DNA of 58,530 nucleotides, from contig JBDIVL010000027.1 in assembly GCA_039794405.1 (NCBI GenBank), positions 1 through 58,530 on the forward strand. Reading direction: 5' to 3'. Shown here in pieces: positions 8,078 through 17,687 of this stretch (positions are counted from its first letter, which is position 1; every line of letters begins with the position of its first letter). The notes under the pieces were generated by a model. The model worked only from the letters and a program-made list of their open reading frames with translations, ran no database searches and had not been told where the DNA came from. The DNA is from JBDIVL01 sp039794405. GTDB lineage: Bacteria > Planctomycetota > Brocadiia > Brocadiales > Brocadiaceae. A program made the position numbers and the translations under genes.

Positions 8078-9595
8078 CTATTTTATGAATCGTATATTGT
8101 TTAATGGCCAAAACACAAAAAATGCCTTACCTACGATATTCTTCTCCGGAACGAATTTCCATATACGGCTGTCATTGCTATTTCTGCTATTGTCTCCGAG
8201 CATAAAGTAATCTTTTTCACCTAATTGAATTGGTTGTGCAGTACCCAGTGTGCCGGGAGAAAGATCGGTGTAATAAATATCATGGAAAATCTTGATATTC
8301 TCAAAGACCGCATTTACGTCGGTACCACCGAAACGAATACTGCTCGTATCAAATGACCGGGGTTGAGGCACCGTTCCGTCTTCGTCATCATATACAAAAA
8401 CTTTTTGGTTATCTATCGAGAGGGTTACTACTTGGTCTACATTTGAAAACTCTATTTTGTGTGTTTTTCCCGTCTGTACATGAATGTCTTTTTCCATAAC
8501 AACATTTCCCGACTTCTTTAGATAGCCATTCATATTTGTATCATTCGTTGGAATAATGGCAGTAAACTCATCGTTGTTTTTTTCCAGAATTAATTCCAGA
8601 CATTGGGAACCATGTAAGGGCGTTGCGTCGAAGCTAATTTTGATATCACCCATCTCATTGTTCCCGCTTCTGTTATTGTAACCATTATGATCAAGAATAT
8701 GTCGCCCAAAGGTCACCAAAGAGGTATCCGGATTCCCATCTGATAAATTATCCAGAGTAAGCGTTTTTTTATCGATCTTCCATGTATTGCTGCTTGCTAT
8801 CCATGTTGAAGTTGATTCCTCTTTTGGCGGATAGTGACTATCGTAGACGGGCAGCCAGAGTATATCCTGTACATGATCAGGTTTTCTTTGTATTTTATCG
8901 TTGATATAAATATCGCCGTTGAGTATCTGCAGCTTTTCACCCGGTAAGCCGACCAGGCGTTTTATATAGTTCTTCTTCTTTTTTGAAAAGCTTGTTGAGC
9001 CGCACCGTTGACAACGCAAACCATCGTACCATCTGGTATCAGGGAAATGGAGGGAGCAATTTTTACAGGTAAGATCATACAATGGATAAATAAACACTAC
9101 AACATCCCACCGCTGGGGATTTTTGAATTTGTACCAGAATTTATTGACCAGAATCCTGTTTCCTCCGTGGATTACCCGATTTGATAAATCCGCCCATGGA
9201 GTGGTAGTTTGACAGGTTGGACAAGACCCTTTTCTCCATAGCCACGCAGGCCAGTTATATCGTATTCTGCTATCGCAGGCTTCACAATATGCAGAGATAT
9301 TTATTAAAGACTCGCAGTTAGGGCAGGTCGCACTTTCACTTTGACGGTCTGCGTAAAAGGCCCATCCGCAATTCGAGCAATTTACATTCTTGTGCTCACC
9401 CAATAAGGTTGGTGCCATAGAACCCGTGGGGATTTTAAATGCCTCGATAACAAAAAAGCGGATAGCAAAGGCCAGGGCGATGGCGATGGCGATGGATTCA
9501 ATATTTTCACGTAATTTGCCTTTGCGCTTTTTTCCCTCTTTATTACCGCTAGGAATCGTTTGTTTTTCTTTTATCTTTGTCACTCTACACCTCAC
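8078..9595 (-). CDS. lepB: signal peptidase I with zinc-ribbon and LamG-like insertions
   Basis: The core is leader peptidase: one N-terminal membrane helix (IAIAIALAFAIRFFVIEAFK), catalytic Ser59 in KIPTGSMAPTL, catalytic Lys212 in YIKRLVGLPGEK, and GDNSRNSNDSR near the C terminus. At 505 residues it is far longer than the usual 200-350. One insertion after the Ser box carries several CxxC pairs (NCSNCGW, CPNCES, CEACDS, CPTC), a zinc-ribbon array. Another CxNC...CQRC pair lies before Lys212. A ~200-residue stretch between the Lys box and GDNSR looks like a LamG or 3-keto-glucoside-hydrolase-like beta-sandwich. The GTG start overlaps the lepA stop (GTGA); a second GTG at 9583 is possible. 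Confidence 0.87.
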   Translation of the reverse strand: MRCRVTKIKEKQTIPSGNKEGKKRKGKLRENIESIAIAIALAFAIRFFVIEAFKIPTGSMAPTLLGEHKNVNCSNCGWAFYADRQSESATCPNCESLINISAYCEACDSRIRYNWPAWLWRKGSCPTCQTTTPWADLSNRVIHGGNRILVNKFWYKFKNPQRWDVVVFIYPLYDLTCKNCSLHFPDTRWYDGLRCQRCGSTSFSKKKKNYIKRLVGLPGEKLQILNGDIYINDKIQRKPDHVQDILWLPVYDSHYPPKEESTSTWIASSNTWKIDKKTLTLDNLSDGNPDTSLVTFGRHILDHNGYNNRSGNNEMGDIKISFDATPLHGSQCLELILEKNNDEFTAIIPTNDTNMNGYLKKSGNVVMEKDIHVQTGKTHKIEFSNVDQVVTLSIDNQKVFVYDDEDGTVPQPRSFDTSSIRFGGTDVNAVFENIKIFHDIYYTDLSPGTLGTAQPIQLGEKDYFMLGDNSRNSNDSRIWKFVPEKNIVGKAFFVFWPLNNIRFIK

Positions 9596-11388
9596 TCATC
9601 GACAGATAGTACAGATAAGAATGCTTTTTGCGGGATTTCCACGTTACCAATAGATTTCATTCTCTTTTTCCCCTCTTTCTGTTTCTCCAAAAGTTTTCGT
9701 TTTCTGGTAATATCTCCACCGTAACACTTGGCGGTCACGTTTTTTGCAACCGGACGGATTGTTTCTCTCGCAATAATCTTACTTCCTATTGCAGCTTGCA
9801 GTACAACTTCAAAGAGGTGTCGTGAAATTTCATTCTTTAACCTCTTTACTAATTTTCTTCCCTTCATATCTGCTTCTTTTCTATGTACAATTGTTGAAAG
9901 GGCATCTACACGCTTACCCGCCACAAGGATATCGAGTTTTACAAGGTCTGCAGATTCATATCCAATAAAGTCATAGTCGAGAGTACCGTAGCCCCTTGTT
10001 GCCGACTTCATTTTATCAAAGAAATCAAAGATAATTTCCGCCAGTGGCAATTCGTAAACAAGGATTGCACGCCGTTCACTGAGATATTCCGTACTTTTAT
10101 ATCTTCCCCTGCGCGCTTCAGCCAACTGCATAATAGGTCCCAAATATTCCGTAGGCAGGACAAAGCTGGCACGTACCACCGGTTCCCGGAACTCCTCAAT
10201 TTCGTTTACCGGCGGTACCTTTTCTGGATTATCAACTTTAATGATTTCCTTGCTTGTTTTCAATATTTCATAGGTTACGTTCGGGGCGGTCTGAACGATG
10301 CTGATATTACTCTCACGCTCCAGACGTTCCTGGATGATCTCCATATGGAGAAGTCCAAGGAATCCACACCGGAATCCAAATCCCAACGCTTGCGAAGTCT
10401 CCGGTTCAAATGTGAATGATGAATCATTTAAGCTTAATCGTTCCAGTGCCTCACGAAGCAGGTGAAAATTGGCATTATCCGTTGGATAAATACCGCAAAA
10501 TACCATGGGTATTGGTGGCCGATATCCCGGCAGCATTTCTGCAGTTCTTTCCCTCGCATGGGTAACGGTATCCCCGATCTTAACATCATGAATAGATTTG
10601 ATATTCGCAATGCAATAACCTACTTCTCCAGCAGAGAGACAATCTTTGGCTACCATTTTTGGTTTAAAGACTCCTACCTCTTCTACTTTAAAAGAGCGGT
10701 TTGTCTTCATCATATATATTTCATCGGTCACTTTAAGGGAGCCATCGAAGATACGCAGATAGATAATGACACCACGATATTCATCATATACTGAATCAAA
10801 AATCAGCGATTTTAATGGTGCATCCGGATTGCCCTTTGGTGGTGGAATATGCTTAACAACGGCATCAAAAATTTTGTCAATGCCTTCTCCGGTTTTTGCG
10901 CTGACCATGACTGCATCTTCAGGGTTGATACCCAATGTCTTTTCCATTTCATGAAGTACGTCATCGGGCCTGGATTGTGGCAAATCGATCTTACTAATAA
11001 CGGGGATAATTGCCAGGTTATGTTCCATAGCGAGATAGGTATTGGCAACGGTTTGTGCTTCGACACCTTGTGAGGCATCCACCAATAAGAGTGCTCCTTC
11101 ACAAGCGCCTAAACTTCTCGACACCTCATAGCTGAAATCTACATGGCCCGGTGTATCTATCAGGTTTAGGTTGTATTCCTTGCCTTCCCTTACAAGTTTC
11201 AAGGCAACCGCACTGGCTTTAATTGTGATTCCGCGTTCACGCTCCAGGTCCATATCATCGAGCATCTGGTTTCGGAATTCTCTCGATGTAATAGTATTTG
11301 TCCTTTCCAGCAGACGGTCTGCCAGGGTGGACTTTCCATGGTCAATATGTGCAATTATACAGAAGTTTCTAATTCTTTCAGTAGACAT
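9592..11388 (-). CDS. lepA: elongation factor 4 (LepA) GTPase
   Basis: A 598-residue translational GTPase of standard length. G1 is AHIDHGKST, G3 DTPGHVDF and G4 SKIDLP, followed by the EF-G-like domains. The LepA-specific C-terminal domain includes IGSKIIARETIRPVAKNVTAKCYGGDITRKRKLLEKQKEGKKRM, given here only as a description of the region near the C terminus. LepA acts on stalled or back-translocated ribosomes. The ATG is preceded by GGAGCAGCAGG and lies 34 bp inside the end of the ROK kinase gene. Its stop overlaps the signal peptidase start. The lepA-lepB pairing is common in bacteria. Confidence 0.96.
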   Translation of the reverse strand: MSTERIRNFCIIAHIDHGKSTLADRLLERTNTITSREFRNQMLDDMDLERERGITIKASAVALKLVREGKEYNLNLIDTPGHVDFSYEVSRSLGACEGALLLVDASQGVEAQTVANTYLAMEHNLAIIPVISKIDLPQSRPDDVLHEMEKTLGINPEDAVMVSAKTGEGIDKIFDAVVKHIPPPKGNPDAPLKSLIFDSVYDEYRGVIIYLRIFDGSLKVTDEIYMMKTNRSFKVEEVGVFKPKMVAKDCLSAGEVGYCIANIKSIHDVKIGDTVTHARERTAEMLPGYRPPIPMVFCGIYPTDNANFHLLREALERLSLNDSSFTFEPETSQALGFGFRCGFLGLLHMEIIQERLERESNISIVQTAPNVTYEILKTSKEIIKVDNPEKVPPVNEIEEFREPVVRASFVLPTEYLGPIMQLAEARRGRYKSTEYLSERRAILVYELPLAEIIFDFFDKMKSATRGYGTLDYDFIGYESADLVKLDILVAGKRVDALSTIVHRKEADMKGRKLVKRLKNEISRHLFEVVLQAAIGSKIIARETIRPVAKNVTAKCYGGDITRKRKLLEKQKEGKKRMKSIGNVEIPQKAFLSVLSVDE

Positions 11389-12314
11389 CCTGCTGCTCCA
11401 ATAATTCCCGCATCATTTCCTAACTGTGAGAATACAATTCTCGTATCTTTATATGATGCCTCAAAGGCTTTTTGTTTTACTACTTGTTGAATCGGTTCCA
11501 TCAATAATTTACCCGAACCTGTCATTCCACCGGTTAATACAATCACTTCTGGGTTTAGTATATGCATAATGTTCACTATAGCAATACCAAGATATTGTCC
11601 CGTCTCCTTTATGATATCTAAGGATGCCTTATCACCCTGCGTTGCCGCATCGTTGATCATCTTTGCCGTAATCTCTTCAGAGTTTTTTAGTAAAGATGAC
11701 ATGCCGCTGCTCAATAATTCTTTAAAGCGCCGTACCATGGCTGTGGCAGAAGCATATGCCTCGATACACCCGTTGTTACCACAATTGCACTTTGGCCCAT
11801 CTATTTTGATTATCATGTGACCGATTTCTGCAGCCACATTATTAGCGCCCCGCCAAAGTTTATTTTCTATGATGATGCCTCCTCCGATTCCTGTACCAAT
11901 TGTCATCATCACCATAGAACTCGCTTCCTTCGCCGCTCCTATCCATTTTTCACCCCATGCTGCGGCATTGGCATCATTTTCTAAGACGCAGGGGACCACG
12001 AATCGTTTTGCTATCAGGTGCTTGATGGGTATATTACGCCATTGTGGCAAGTTAGGTGAAAAGATGATTGTTTCACCTCTTTTATCAATAAGTCCTGGAG
12101 ATCCAAGTCCGATGCCTGCTATATCAGATATTTCTACCTGAGAGACATGAATTACATCATGAATCAGTTTAAATATTTGATCAGAGATCGTCTGTGGGTT
12201 GGCATTATAATCTGTTCTTATTGAGAGCTTATGGTGTACCCTCCCATCTCTATCAACAAGACCTGCCCGTAGGTTTGTACCACCCAGGTCTACGCCAATG
12301 GCATAGCTACCCAT
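11355..12314 (-). CDS. glcK: ROK-family glucokinase
   Basis: A 319-residue sugar kinase. The N-terminal phosphate-binding motif is GVDLGGTNLRAGLVD. The ROK zinc site is CNCGNNGCIEAYAS, the catalytic region is CVLENDANAAAWGE, and TIGTGIGGGIIIE and HILNPEVIVLTGG complete the fold. ATP-dependent glucose phosphorylation is the most likely activity, though ROK kinases also act on N-acetylhexosamines. The gene is the first of the glcK-lepA-lepB-lptB series, with overlapping ends throughout. The 320-bp region upstream to 12634 is AT-rich, and I see no clear promoter or repeat there. Confidence 0.9.
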   Translation of the reverse strand: MGSYAIGVDLGGTNLRAGLVDRDGRVHHKLSIRTDYNANPQTISDQIFKLIHDVIHVSQVEISDIAGIGLGSPGLIDKRGETIIFSPNLPQWRNIPIKHLIAKRFVVPCVLENDANAAAWGEKWIGAAKEASSMVMMTIGTGIGGGIIIENKLWRGANNVAAEIGHMIIKIDGPKCNCGNNGCIEAYASATAMVRRFKELLSSGMSSLLKNSEEITAKMINDAATQGDKASLDIIKETGQYLGIAIVNIMHILNPEVIVLTGGMTGSGKLLMEPIQQVVKQKAFEASYKDTRIVFSQLGNDAGIIGAAGCLLKELETSV

Positions 12315-12634
12315 TTCCTGGCCCTTTCCTTAATCAGCGTATGAGAATATATCCTTGTTTGTACAAATAAAGAATTTTACCAAAAGTATTATGACAAGTC
12401 AATTTATATACGCATATCACCATTGGAAGAAAAAAATGGAATTTATGATTTGAAGCTAAAAATGATAAATCTCATTGATTTTTGTCTGTTTGACGTGGGA
12501 CAGGTGGTTTCCGGTATTCAAATGAATATCTTATGGCAGGTAATACTTTCCTTACAGAAAATGTTTTAGCTCAAATGGAGATTTCTGAAATAAGAAAAAG
12601 AAATGCTTTGAGAGGTTTCCTCTTTCTGTTTGGG

Positions 12635-13456
12635 TTATTCCTTAATCCTTTTCAATCGATTCTGTATGTATGCATCCTGAAGTGCAATATAGGGGTCAAT
12701 AGCTGGCTTTGTTATGCTTTCATAAGTCTCTCCTTTATCTAAAGAAACTTCATTATTAACATCAGATGCATTAGCTGCAAAGCCTTCCCATGGTCCGATA
12801 AAAAAAGAAATCAACGTTAACGGATTAAGGGCCATATCTCCTACATATCCTATAGTATCACGGAGAGTTGACGGGCCAATGATTGGCCATTCTATATAAG
12901 GGCCGGCTCCCATATTGTATTTGGCAAGGGTTTGTCCAAAATCCTCATCTTGTTTTTCTAAATGAAATTTTGATTTTGCCGGGTCGAAAAATCCTGCCAG
13001 TCCGATGGTACTGTTAACAAGAAAACGCAACCCTTCTGTTCCGGCACCTTTGAATTTGCCTTGAAAGAGGCAGTTAAAAAGCCGAATTGGTGTTTTGACG
13101 TTTAAGAAAAAATTTCTGATACTTACCCGTACTTTTTCAGGAAACACTTTCTTGTATCCTGTGCTTACGGGTTTCATTACGTAATAATACGTTTTATCAT
13201 TGAAGGCGAAGATAGTCCGGTTGTATGGTTCTATCGGATCTTTAACATAAACGGTATCAAATTCTATTTGAACAGGTTCTAGTTCTTCATTAGTATTTTC
13301 GTCCGTTATCGTGGTGCTGGTCTCTTCGCTGTTGTTTATTACCTCATGAGACTGTTTTTCGGAAACGGGTAAGTCCTCTCCCAATACATACGTTTGTGAT
13401 AATGATGAAAAGCTTATCAGGCCAAGGAATAACATCAGTAAAACGGGCTTACCCAT
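12635..13456 (-). CDS. mlaA: MlaA family outer-membrane lipid-asymmetry protein (no lipobox)
   Basis: A MlaA/VacJ protein: DPIEPYNRTIFAFNDKTYYYV, RNFFLNVKTPIRLFNCLFQGK, RFLVNSTIGLAGFFDPA, DFGQTLAKYNMGAGPYIEWPIIGPS and RDTIGYVGD are all family landmarks. MlaA sits in the outer membrane and removes mislocalised phospholipids, passing them to MlaC. Unlike E. coli MlaA, the signal sequence (MGKPVLLMLFLGLISFSSLS) has no cysteine, so it is predicted to be exported but not lipidated. ATG 13456 has AAGGAG upstream and overlaps the mlaC stop by 8 bp; an in-frame start at 13486 is less likely. The ~60 residues before the domain are acidic and low-complexity. Confidence 0.9.
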   Translation of the reverse strand: MGKPVLLMLFLGLISFSSLSQTYVLGEDLPVSEKQSHEVINNSEETSTTITDENTNEELEPVQIEFDTVYVKDPIEPYNRTIFAFNDKTYYYVMKPVSTGYKKVFPEKVRVSIRNFFLNVKTPIRLFNCLFQGKFKGAGTEGLRFLVNSTIGLAGFFDPAKSKFHLEKQDEDFGQTLAKYNMGAGPYIEWPIIGPSTLRDTIGYVGDMALNPLTLISFFIGPWEGFAANASDVNNEVSLDKGETYESITKPAIDPYIALQDAYIQNRLKRIKE

Positions 13457-14057
13457 TAGCGTTTTTCTCCTTAATTTTCTGGACAAGTTCTCTGTATGAG
13501 GATTTAACTAAGATACTATTAAACTGAGTACGGTAATTATTAATCAGGCTTACTCCTTCGATAACTACATCATAAATCTTCCAATTCCCTTGATCATTGA
13601 GCAAATAATAATCTACTAATATTTCCGTTCCCTGGTTTGTGACAAATTTTGTTTGTACGTTGGCGTATTTATCTGCTTGTTTTTCTTTTACAAAAATAAT
13701 CTTTTCACCAGAATATGTATCGGTTTTTCCTATATAGGCATCTTTCATGATGTTGGTAAATAACTCTACAAATTCTTTTTTCTCTTCGGACGAACGGCTT
13801 TTCCAGTATTGTCCAAGCGCCCTCTTGGACATCTCTTCAAAATGAAAAATAGGTGAAATTTCTTTCCAGAGCTTTTGCCGGCGCTCCAGAAGTTTTTCAT
13901 TTCCTTTCAGGGATGGATCCTTCAAAATTACTAATCCTCTGTCGATAGTTTCCATGATGAGTTTTCCTGGTTCCTGTGCCCATAAAAGAGCGGATGTGGA
14001 TGTTAGTAAGGAAATTACAAAAATACCTAATACTGTTTTCATTATTTTGTTTTTCAT
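13449..14057 (-). CDS. mlaC: MlaC / Ttg2D periplasmic phospholipid carrier
   Basis: A 202-residue exported protein with a clear signal peptide (VLGIFVISLLTSTSALLWAQ). The MlaC/Tol_Tol_Ttg2 fold signatures are FHFEEMSKRALGQYW, FVELFTNIMKDAYIGK, VDYYLLNDQGNWKIYDVVIEGVSLINNYRTQF. The protein shuttles phospholipid between MlaA and MlaFEDB. It lies 5 bp after mlaD and overlaps mlaA, a standard D-C-A order. Confidence 0.93.
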   Translation of the reverse strand: MKNKIMKTVLGIFVISLLTSTSALLWAQEPGKLIMETIDRGLVILKDPSLKGNEKLLERRQKLWKEISPIFHFEEMSKRALGQYWKSRSSEEKKEFVELFTNIMKDAYIGKTDTYSGEKIIFVKEKQADKYANVQTKFVTNQGTEILVDYYLLNDQGNWKIYDVVIEGVSLINNYRTQFNSILVKSSYRELVQKIKEKNANG

Positions 14058-14062
14058 AGTTT

Positions 14063-14509
14063 TCAGTCCTTTACTTTTCCAAAAACAAAATTTCCTATTA
14101 ACTTTTCTAAATCAAGCGGTGGTTCCGTCTGATGCAGCAAACCGCCAGATTTTATTAATATATCTGATCCTCCGGGAGTAATTTCCACATACTTTTCCCC
14201 CATAAGTCCTTTTGTCCGGATTGAGGCAATTGCGTCTTCTTGCAGCTCTATATCATTTCGGATTAATAATCTGACGATTGCCTCATAATCAACGAGTTTA
14301 ATACTATCGACCTTGCCTACTTCAACCCCGGATATTTCCACAACCGTGTCTTTTTTAAGTCCTTTGACTGTACTAAACGCTGCATTTACTGGATAATAAT
14401 GATCGCCTATCAGATTAATTTTTCCAAATTTTATCGAAATATAGGCCAAGCAAAGGATGCCAAAGAAGACAAAGATACCAACGGCAATTTCAACATCAAA
14501 TTTCTTCAT
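14063..14509 (-). CDS. mlaD: MlaD, MCE-domain substrate-binding protein (short form)
   Basis: 148 residues: one N-terminal membrane anchor (VEIAVGIFVFFGILCLAYISI) followed by a single MCE domain. The domain reads YYPVNAAFSTVKGLKKDTVVEISGVEVGKVDSIKL, IRTKGLMGEKYVEITPGGSD. This matches the E. coli MlaD size class, with a short C-terminal helix (LDLEKLIGNFVFGKV). It forms a hexameric ring on the permease, feeding lipid to MlaC. It is separated from mlaF by an unusual ~380-bp repeat-filled gap. Confidence 0.92.
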   Translation of the reverse strand: MKKFDVEIAVGIFVFFGILCLAYISIKFGKINLIGDHYYPVNAAFSTVKGLKKDTVVEISGVEVGKVDSIKLVDYEAIVRLLIRNDIELQEDAIASIRTKGLMGEKYVEITPGGSDILIKSGGLLHQTEPPLDLEKLIGNFVFGKVKD

Positions 14510-14547
14510 AATTTATTACCTTCTAGAATAATAGTCGTGTTGTTCTA

Positions 14548-14888
14548 TTTAATGTATAGGAATTTCAATCTTAGTAGGGGCTGAAGATTTTTTTGCCCCT
14601 CATTGAAATGTTGTAATATTTTAGTTTTTTTAAATCCAAATCTTACTACAAACAGGTTGCTCCTACGGAGTTTATAGATAATACGTTTTTCAAAAAACTA
14701 AATTGTTACGAAATGTTTTATCCAAAATAGTTGCCGAAGATCTAATTTAACGTTTAGGAAATTCAAATTGTTAATTTTCCTCCCCCTTGATGGGGGAGGT
14801 TAGGTGGGGGGTGTAAGAGCAAGCTAATCACCCTCCCTTAGTCCCTCCCATCAAGGGAGGGAAAATTTACGTTTAAGTAGCCGAGGGC
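14548..14888. repeat. repeat-filled gap splitting the mla operon
   Basis: The non-coding gap between mlaF and mlaD holds two copies of the recurring motif, at 14548-14568 (TTTAATGTATAGGAATTTCAA) and 14746-14766. A long inverted repeat follows: 14778-14796 (CCTCCCCCTTGATGGGGGA) pairs with CCCTCCCATCAAGGGAGGG near 14841-14861, each arm also being self-complementary. The flanks GTTGCCGAAGATCTAATTTAA and GTAGCCGAGGGCCTAATTTA are near-copies of each other. This looks like one or more small non-autonomous insertions within the operon. Confidence 0.7.
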
Positions 14889-15635
14889 CTAATTTATGCC
14901 GATAGGGCCTTCTAATTCCCCACAAATGAACTGATGGATAACTGGATCTTTTGACATCTTTATTTCTTCGGGGGTGCCTGCTGCAAGGATTTTCCCGTCA
15001 TATAACATGGCGACACGGTCTACCATAGAGAATATTGCCGGGATCTCATGGGTAACGATGATAGCAGTGAAATTAAAACTTTTCTGACACTCCCTTATCA
15101 ATTTATGTATTGCCTTTCCTATTAAAGGATCAAGACCCGTCGTTGGCTCATCAAAAAGGACTATTTCTGGATTCATGACCAGGCATCGGGCCAGCGCAAC
15201 TCTTTTTTTCATGCCACCGCTAATCTGTGATGGATATTTATTTTCTGCACCTGAAAGTCCTACCCTGGCAAGTTCCCTGAATACCGTATCCCGAATTTGT
15301 AATGATTTCATCCTGGTCTTTTCCCTGAGGGGAAATGCAATATTCTCAAATACTGTCATGGAGTCAAAAAGCGCTCCTCCCTGGAATACAATACCAAGCC
15401 GTTCCTTTAATCGTTTCAACATTCTTCCCCGGAGCTTGCTGACATCCTGATTATCAATTAATATCTTGCCGCGGTCTGGTTTTACTAAGCCAATAATATG
15501 CCTGAGTAATACGGATTTGCCTTTACCACTACCTCCGATCAAGGCCAGGATCTGTCCTTCCTCTACCTTTAAATTAACACCCCTAAGTACTTCACATCCA
15601 TGGAAACTTTTGTATAAATCGATAACTTCAATCAT
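14889..15635 (-). CDS. mlaF: MlaF ABC ATPase of lipid-asymmetry transporter
   Basis: A 248-residue ABC ATPase with Walker A GGSGKGKSVLL, Q-loop FQGGALFDSMTVFENIAFPL, signature ISGGMKKRVALARCL, Walker B IVLFDEPTTGLDP and H-loop IIVTHEIPAIF. The SGGMKKRVALAR and GGALFDSMTV segments are diagnostic of MlaF. The first Gly of the usual GxSGSGKS is kept, but the sequence reads GSGKGKS. It energises MlaE. It is followed, across the repeat gap, by mlaD-mlaC-mlaA. Confidence 0.92.
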   Translation of the reverse strand: MIEVIDLYKSFHGCEVLRGVNLKVEEGQILALIGGSGKGKSVLLRHIIGLVKPDRGKILIDNQDVSKLRGRMLKRLKERLGIVFQGGALFDSMTVFENIAFPLREKTRMKSLQIRDTVFRELARVGLSGAENKYPSQISGGMKKRVALARCLVMNPEIVLFDEPTTGLDPLIGKAIHKLIRECQKSFNFTAIIVTHEIPAIFSMVDRVAMLYDGKILAAGTPEEIKMSKDPVIHQFICGELEGPIGIN

Positions 15636-15655
15636 GTGTATTTATACTAATATTA

Positions 15656-16438
15656 TTATGAAACTAATATGGAGGTCATAAAGTAATCCCATATCAGGAT
15701 AACAACAGATGAAAGTACTACCGCTTGGGTAGTTGCCTTGCTTACACCTTCTGCTCCATATCCTGTATAATACCCCTTATAGCAGCTTATCCACGTTATT
15801 AAGATACCAAAGCTTAATGATTTGTATATACCTTCAAGGATGTCACGTATGTTAACGAAATCTTGAATACCACCGAAATAAGTCCCGCTTGATATGCCCA
15901 TGAGCCCCGAACCTACAGCGTATCCCCCAAAAATACCTACTACAACAAAGATAGCGTTCAAGAGGGGAAGCGATAAGATGCCTGCCTTTAAATTAGGAAT
16001 TATTAGATATTTGTATGGATTTAAGGCCATGGCATCAAGCGCATCAATTTGTTCTGATATCCTCATAATTCCTATCTCGGCCGTTACTGCAGAACCTGCA
16101 CATCCAGTGACCATCAAGGCTGAAATAACCGGTCCTAATTCCCTTATTAATGATAAGGATACCACAGGGCCAAGACTGGATTCAGCACCAAACTTGGCTA
16201 AGGCATAATATGTTTGCAGAGCAAGTACCATCCCTGTAAACAGACCCGTTAAAACAATAACCGGTGTGGTTTTTACGCCAATAAAATTAACTTGTTTTAT
16301 GATTCTTTGCAGTAAATAGGGGGGAAAAAACATCCAAAAGAAGGATTCGGCGAGAAAACATCCCATTCTTCCGAGTTCCCTAATAAACTTATGAACAAAA
16401 CTCCCGATTACTTTGAAAGGAACAAGGGTCCAATACAT
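15656..16438 (-). CDS. mlaE: MlaE permease
   Basis: A 260-residue multi-spanning permease of the MlaE/YrbE family. Landmarks are FIGVKTTPVIVLTGLFTGMVLALQTYYALAKFGAESSLGPVVSLSLIRELGPV, GCAGSAVTAEIGIMRISEQIDALDAMALNPYKYLIIPN and CYKGYYTGYGAEGVSKATTQAVV, cited here as regions. It forms the transmembrane core with MlaD and MlaF. It is the first gene of this mla module; no dedicated promoter was recognised upstream. Confidence 0.92.
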   Translation of the reverse strand: MYWTLVPFKVIGSFVHKFIRELGRMGCFLAESFFWMFFPPYLLQRIIKQVNFIGVKTTPVIVLTGLFTGMVLALQTYYALAKFGAESSLGPVVSLSLIRELGPVISALMVTGCAGSAVTAEIGIMRISEQIDALDAMALNPYKYLIIPNLKAGILSLPLLNAIFVVVGIFGGYAVGSGLMGISSGTYFGGIQDFVNIRDILEGIYKSLSFGILITWISCYKGYYTGYGAEGVSKATTQAVVLSSVVILIWDYFMTSILVS

Positions 16439-17687
16439 AGAAATCTCTCTGGTATATCTTGATAACAGTTTTAAATTTTTCGAAGCGACTTACAAAATAG
16501 AAGGCTTTTGAGCTTGATAGAGCAAGTTTTTTCAGGTTATCTACGTTTGTTTTTTGATAGGTAATCTGAGATCCCAAATGCTTTTCTTTACAAAAGAATT
16601 TTGAAATGATACAAAAAATTTCAAAACTTTCAACTCTTTTTTGTCTATAAAAGAATATTATTTTTTCATAATTACTCAAAACCCTGTTGAATTTTATGAA
16701 TATTCTTCCTACCCCCTGTTTTACCCCTTCGCAATGGGGGCAAAGGGAAGGTCTTCATCAGGATTTTGAGTAACTACACTTTTCTATGCCAGGGACAATA
16801 AGCAAGATAGTATGTGGATAATTGCTTGTGTATTTCTTTTCTGTATAATGAACCGAAAAATATAAATTGACATCAAATTAATACTAAATTTATTAAAACA
16901 AGTATTATACCAAATGAAAATTTATTTATAGATAATATTGGCGTATGTATATATATTCTAATATGTTAAGATGAAAAAATTGAATTTCTATGATGGACGT
17001 AATGCAACCGGAATGGATCGTAATGCCTCTTATAGCGAAAAATTTTCAAAAAAAGGGATATAAATGGTAAAATGCTCGAAAAAATTTCACTTTTGCAGAT
17101 AAGAAATCAAGTATCAGGGTAAGATTTCACGGAAAAGTGGCAGGCAGAAGGTAGCAATCCGGGTGCTTGTGACTGAGGCCTTTTTTGAGGGAACTATGCC
17201 CAGGATTTTCCTTTACGGTGTCAAGAGGAGGAGACACCAATAATCGCCTTTACCCGCATATCAAAGGGCCTGTTCTGGAACGGGAGGTATTGTTGTATAT
17301 CCAGATATCCAGCCAGATATCGCAACTTTGATTTTATTACATCTGTTCGGATAAAGGATATTTGAAAGATCTGGGAAGATTTGCACCTGTTTAAGCCAGT
17401 AAAGCAGGGGGGTGCTCAAGAAAATACAGGAGATAGCTGTATGGTATTGGAATGAAGTCTTGTAGTTGCCTAAAGTAAAAAGAAATCTCAAATCATCTGT
17501 GTCGGTGGAAAACGAAAGTAGAGACGCACTGCTGTGCGTCTCCACAAGAGCTGGCTTGAACAGAAATGTTTTGTAAGTCTTATGTACGTGGCATAATAAA
17601 TCAAAAACATACAAAGGTCATAGCTTTTGCAAATTATAAGCGTTTTTAAGTCTGGTTTAAGGCTGGTTTTAATATCTTTGATGTTTC
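16439..17687. other. gene-poor 1.25-kb interval
   Basis: No convincing gene. A minus-strand open frame at 17261-17614 has no Shine-Dalgarno and no recognisable domain. Around 17258-17350 the plus strand reads as a short coding-like fragment (GTGGIVVYPDIQPDIATLIL), possibly a gene remnant. A hairpin GAGACGCAC-TGCT-GTGCGTCTC lies at 17521-17542. Confidence 0.45.
17521..17542. repeat. palindrome GAGACGCAC/GTGCGTCTC
   Basis: A perfect 9-bp stem with a 4-nt loop. A second near-identical copy is at 26058-26081 (GTAGAGACGCACAGCAGTGCG) and a degenerate one near 51973. It is a small dispersed palindrome of a kind common in environmental bacterial genomes. Confidence 0.65.

Noticed and set aside
16389..16679. 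96-codon minus-strand frame overlapping the start of mlaE
   Set aside because: It overlaps a clear gene by 50 bp, has no ribosome-binding site and no coding-like features.
17261..17614. 117-codon minus-strand frame in the rdgB/mlaE spacer
   Set aside because: No Shine-Dalgarno, no recognisable domain, low-complexity Leu/Ser/Thr composition and it covers a palindrome; not supported as a gene.
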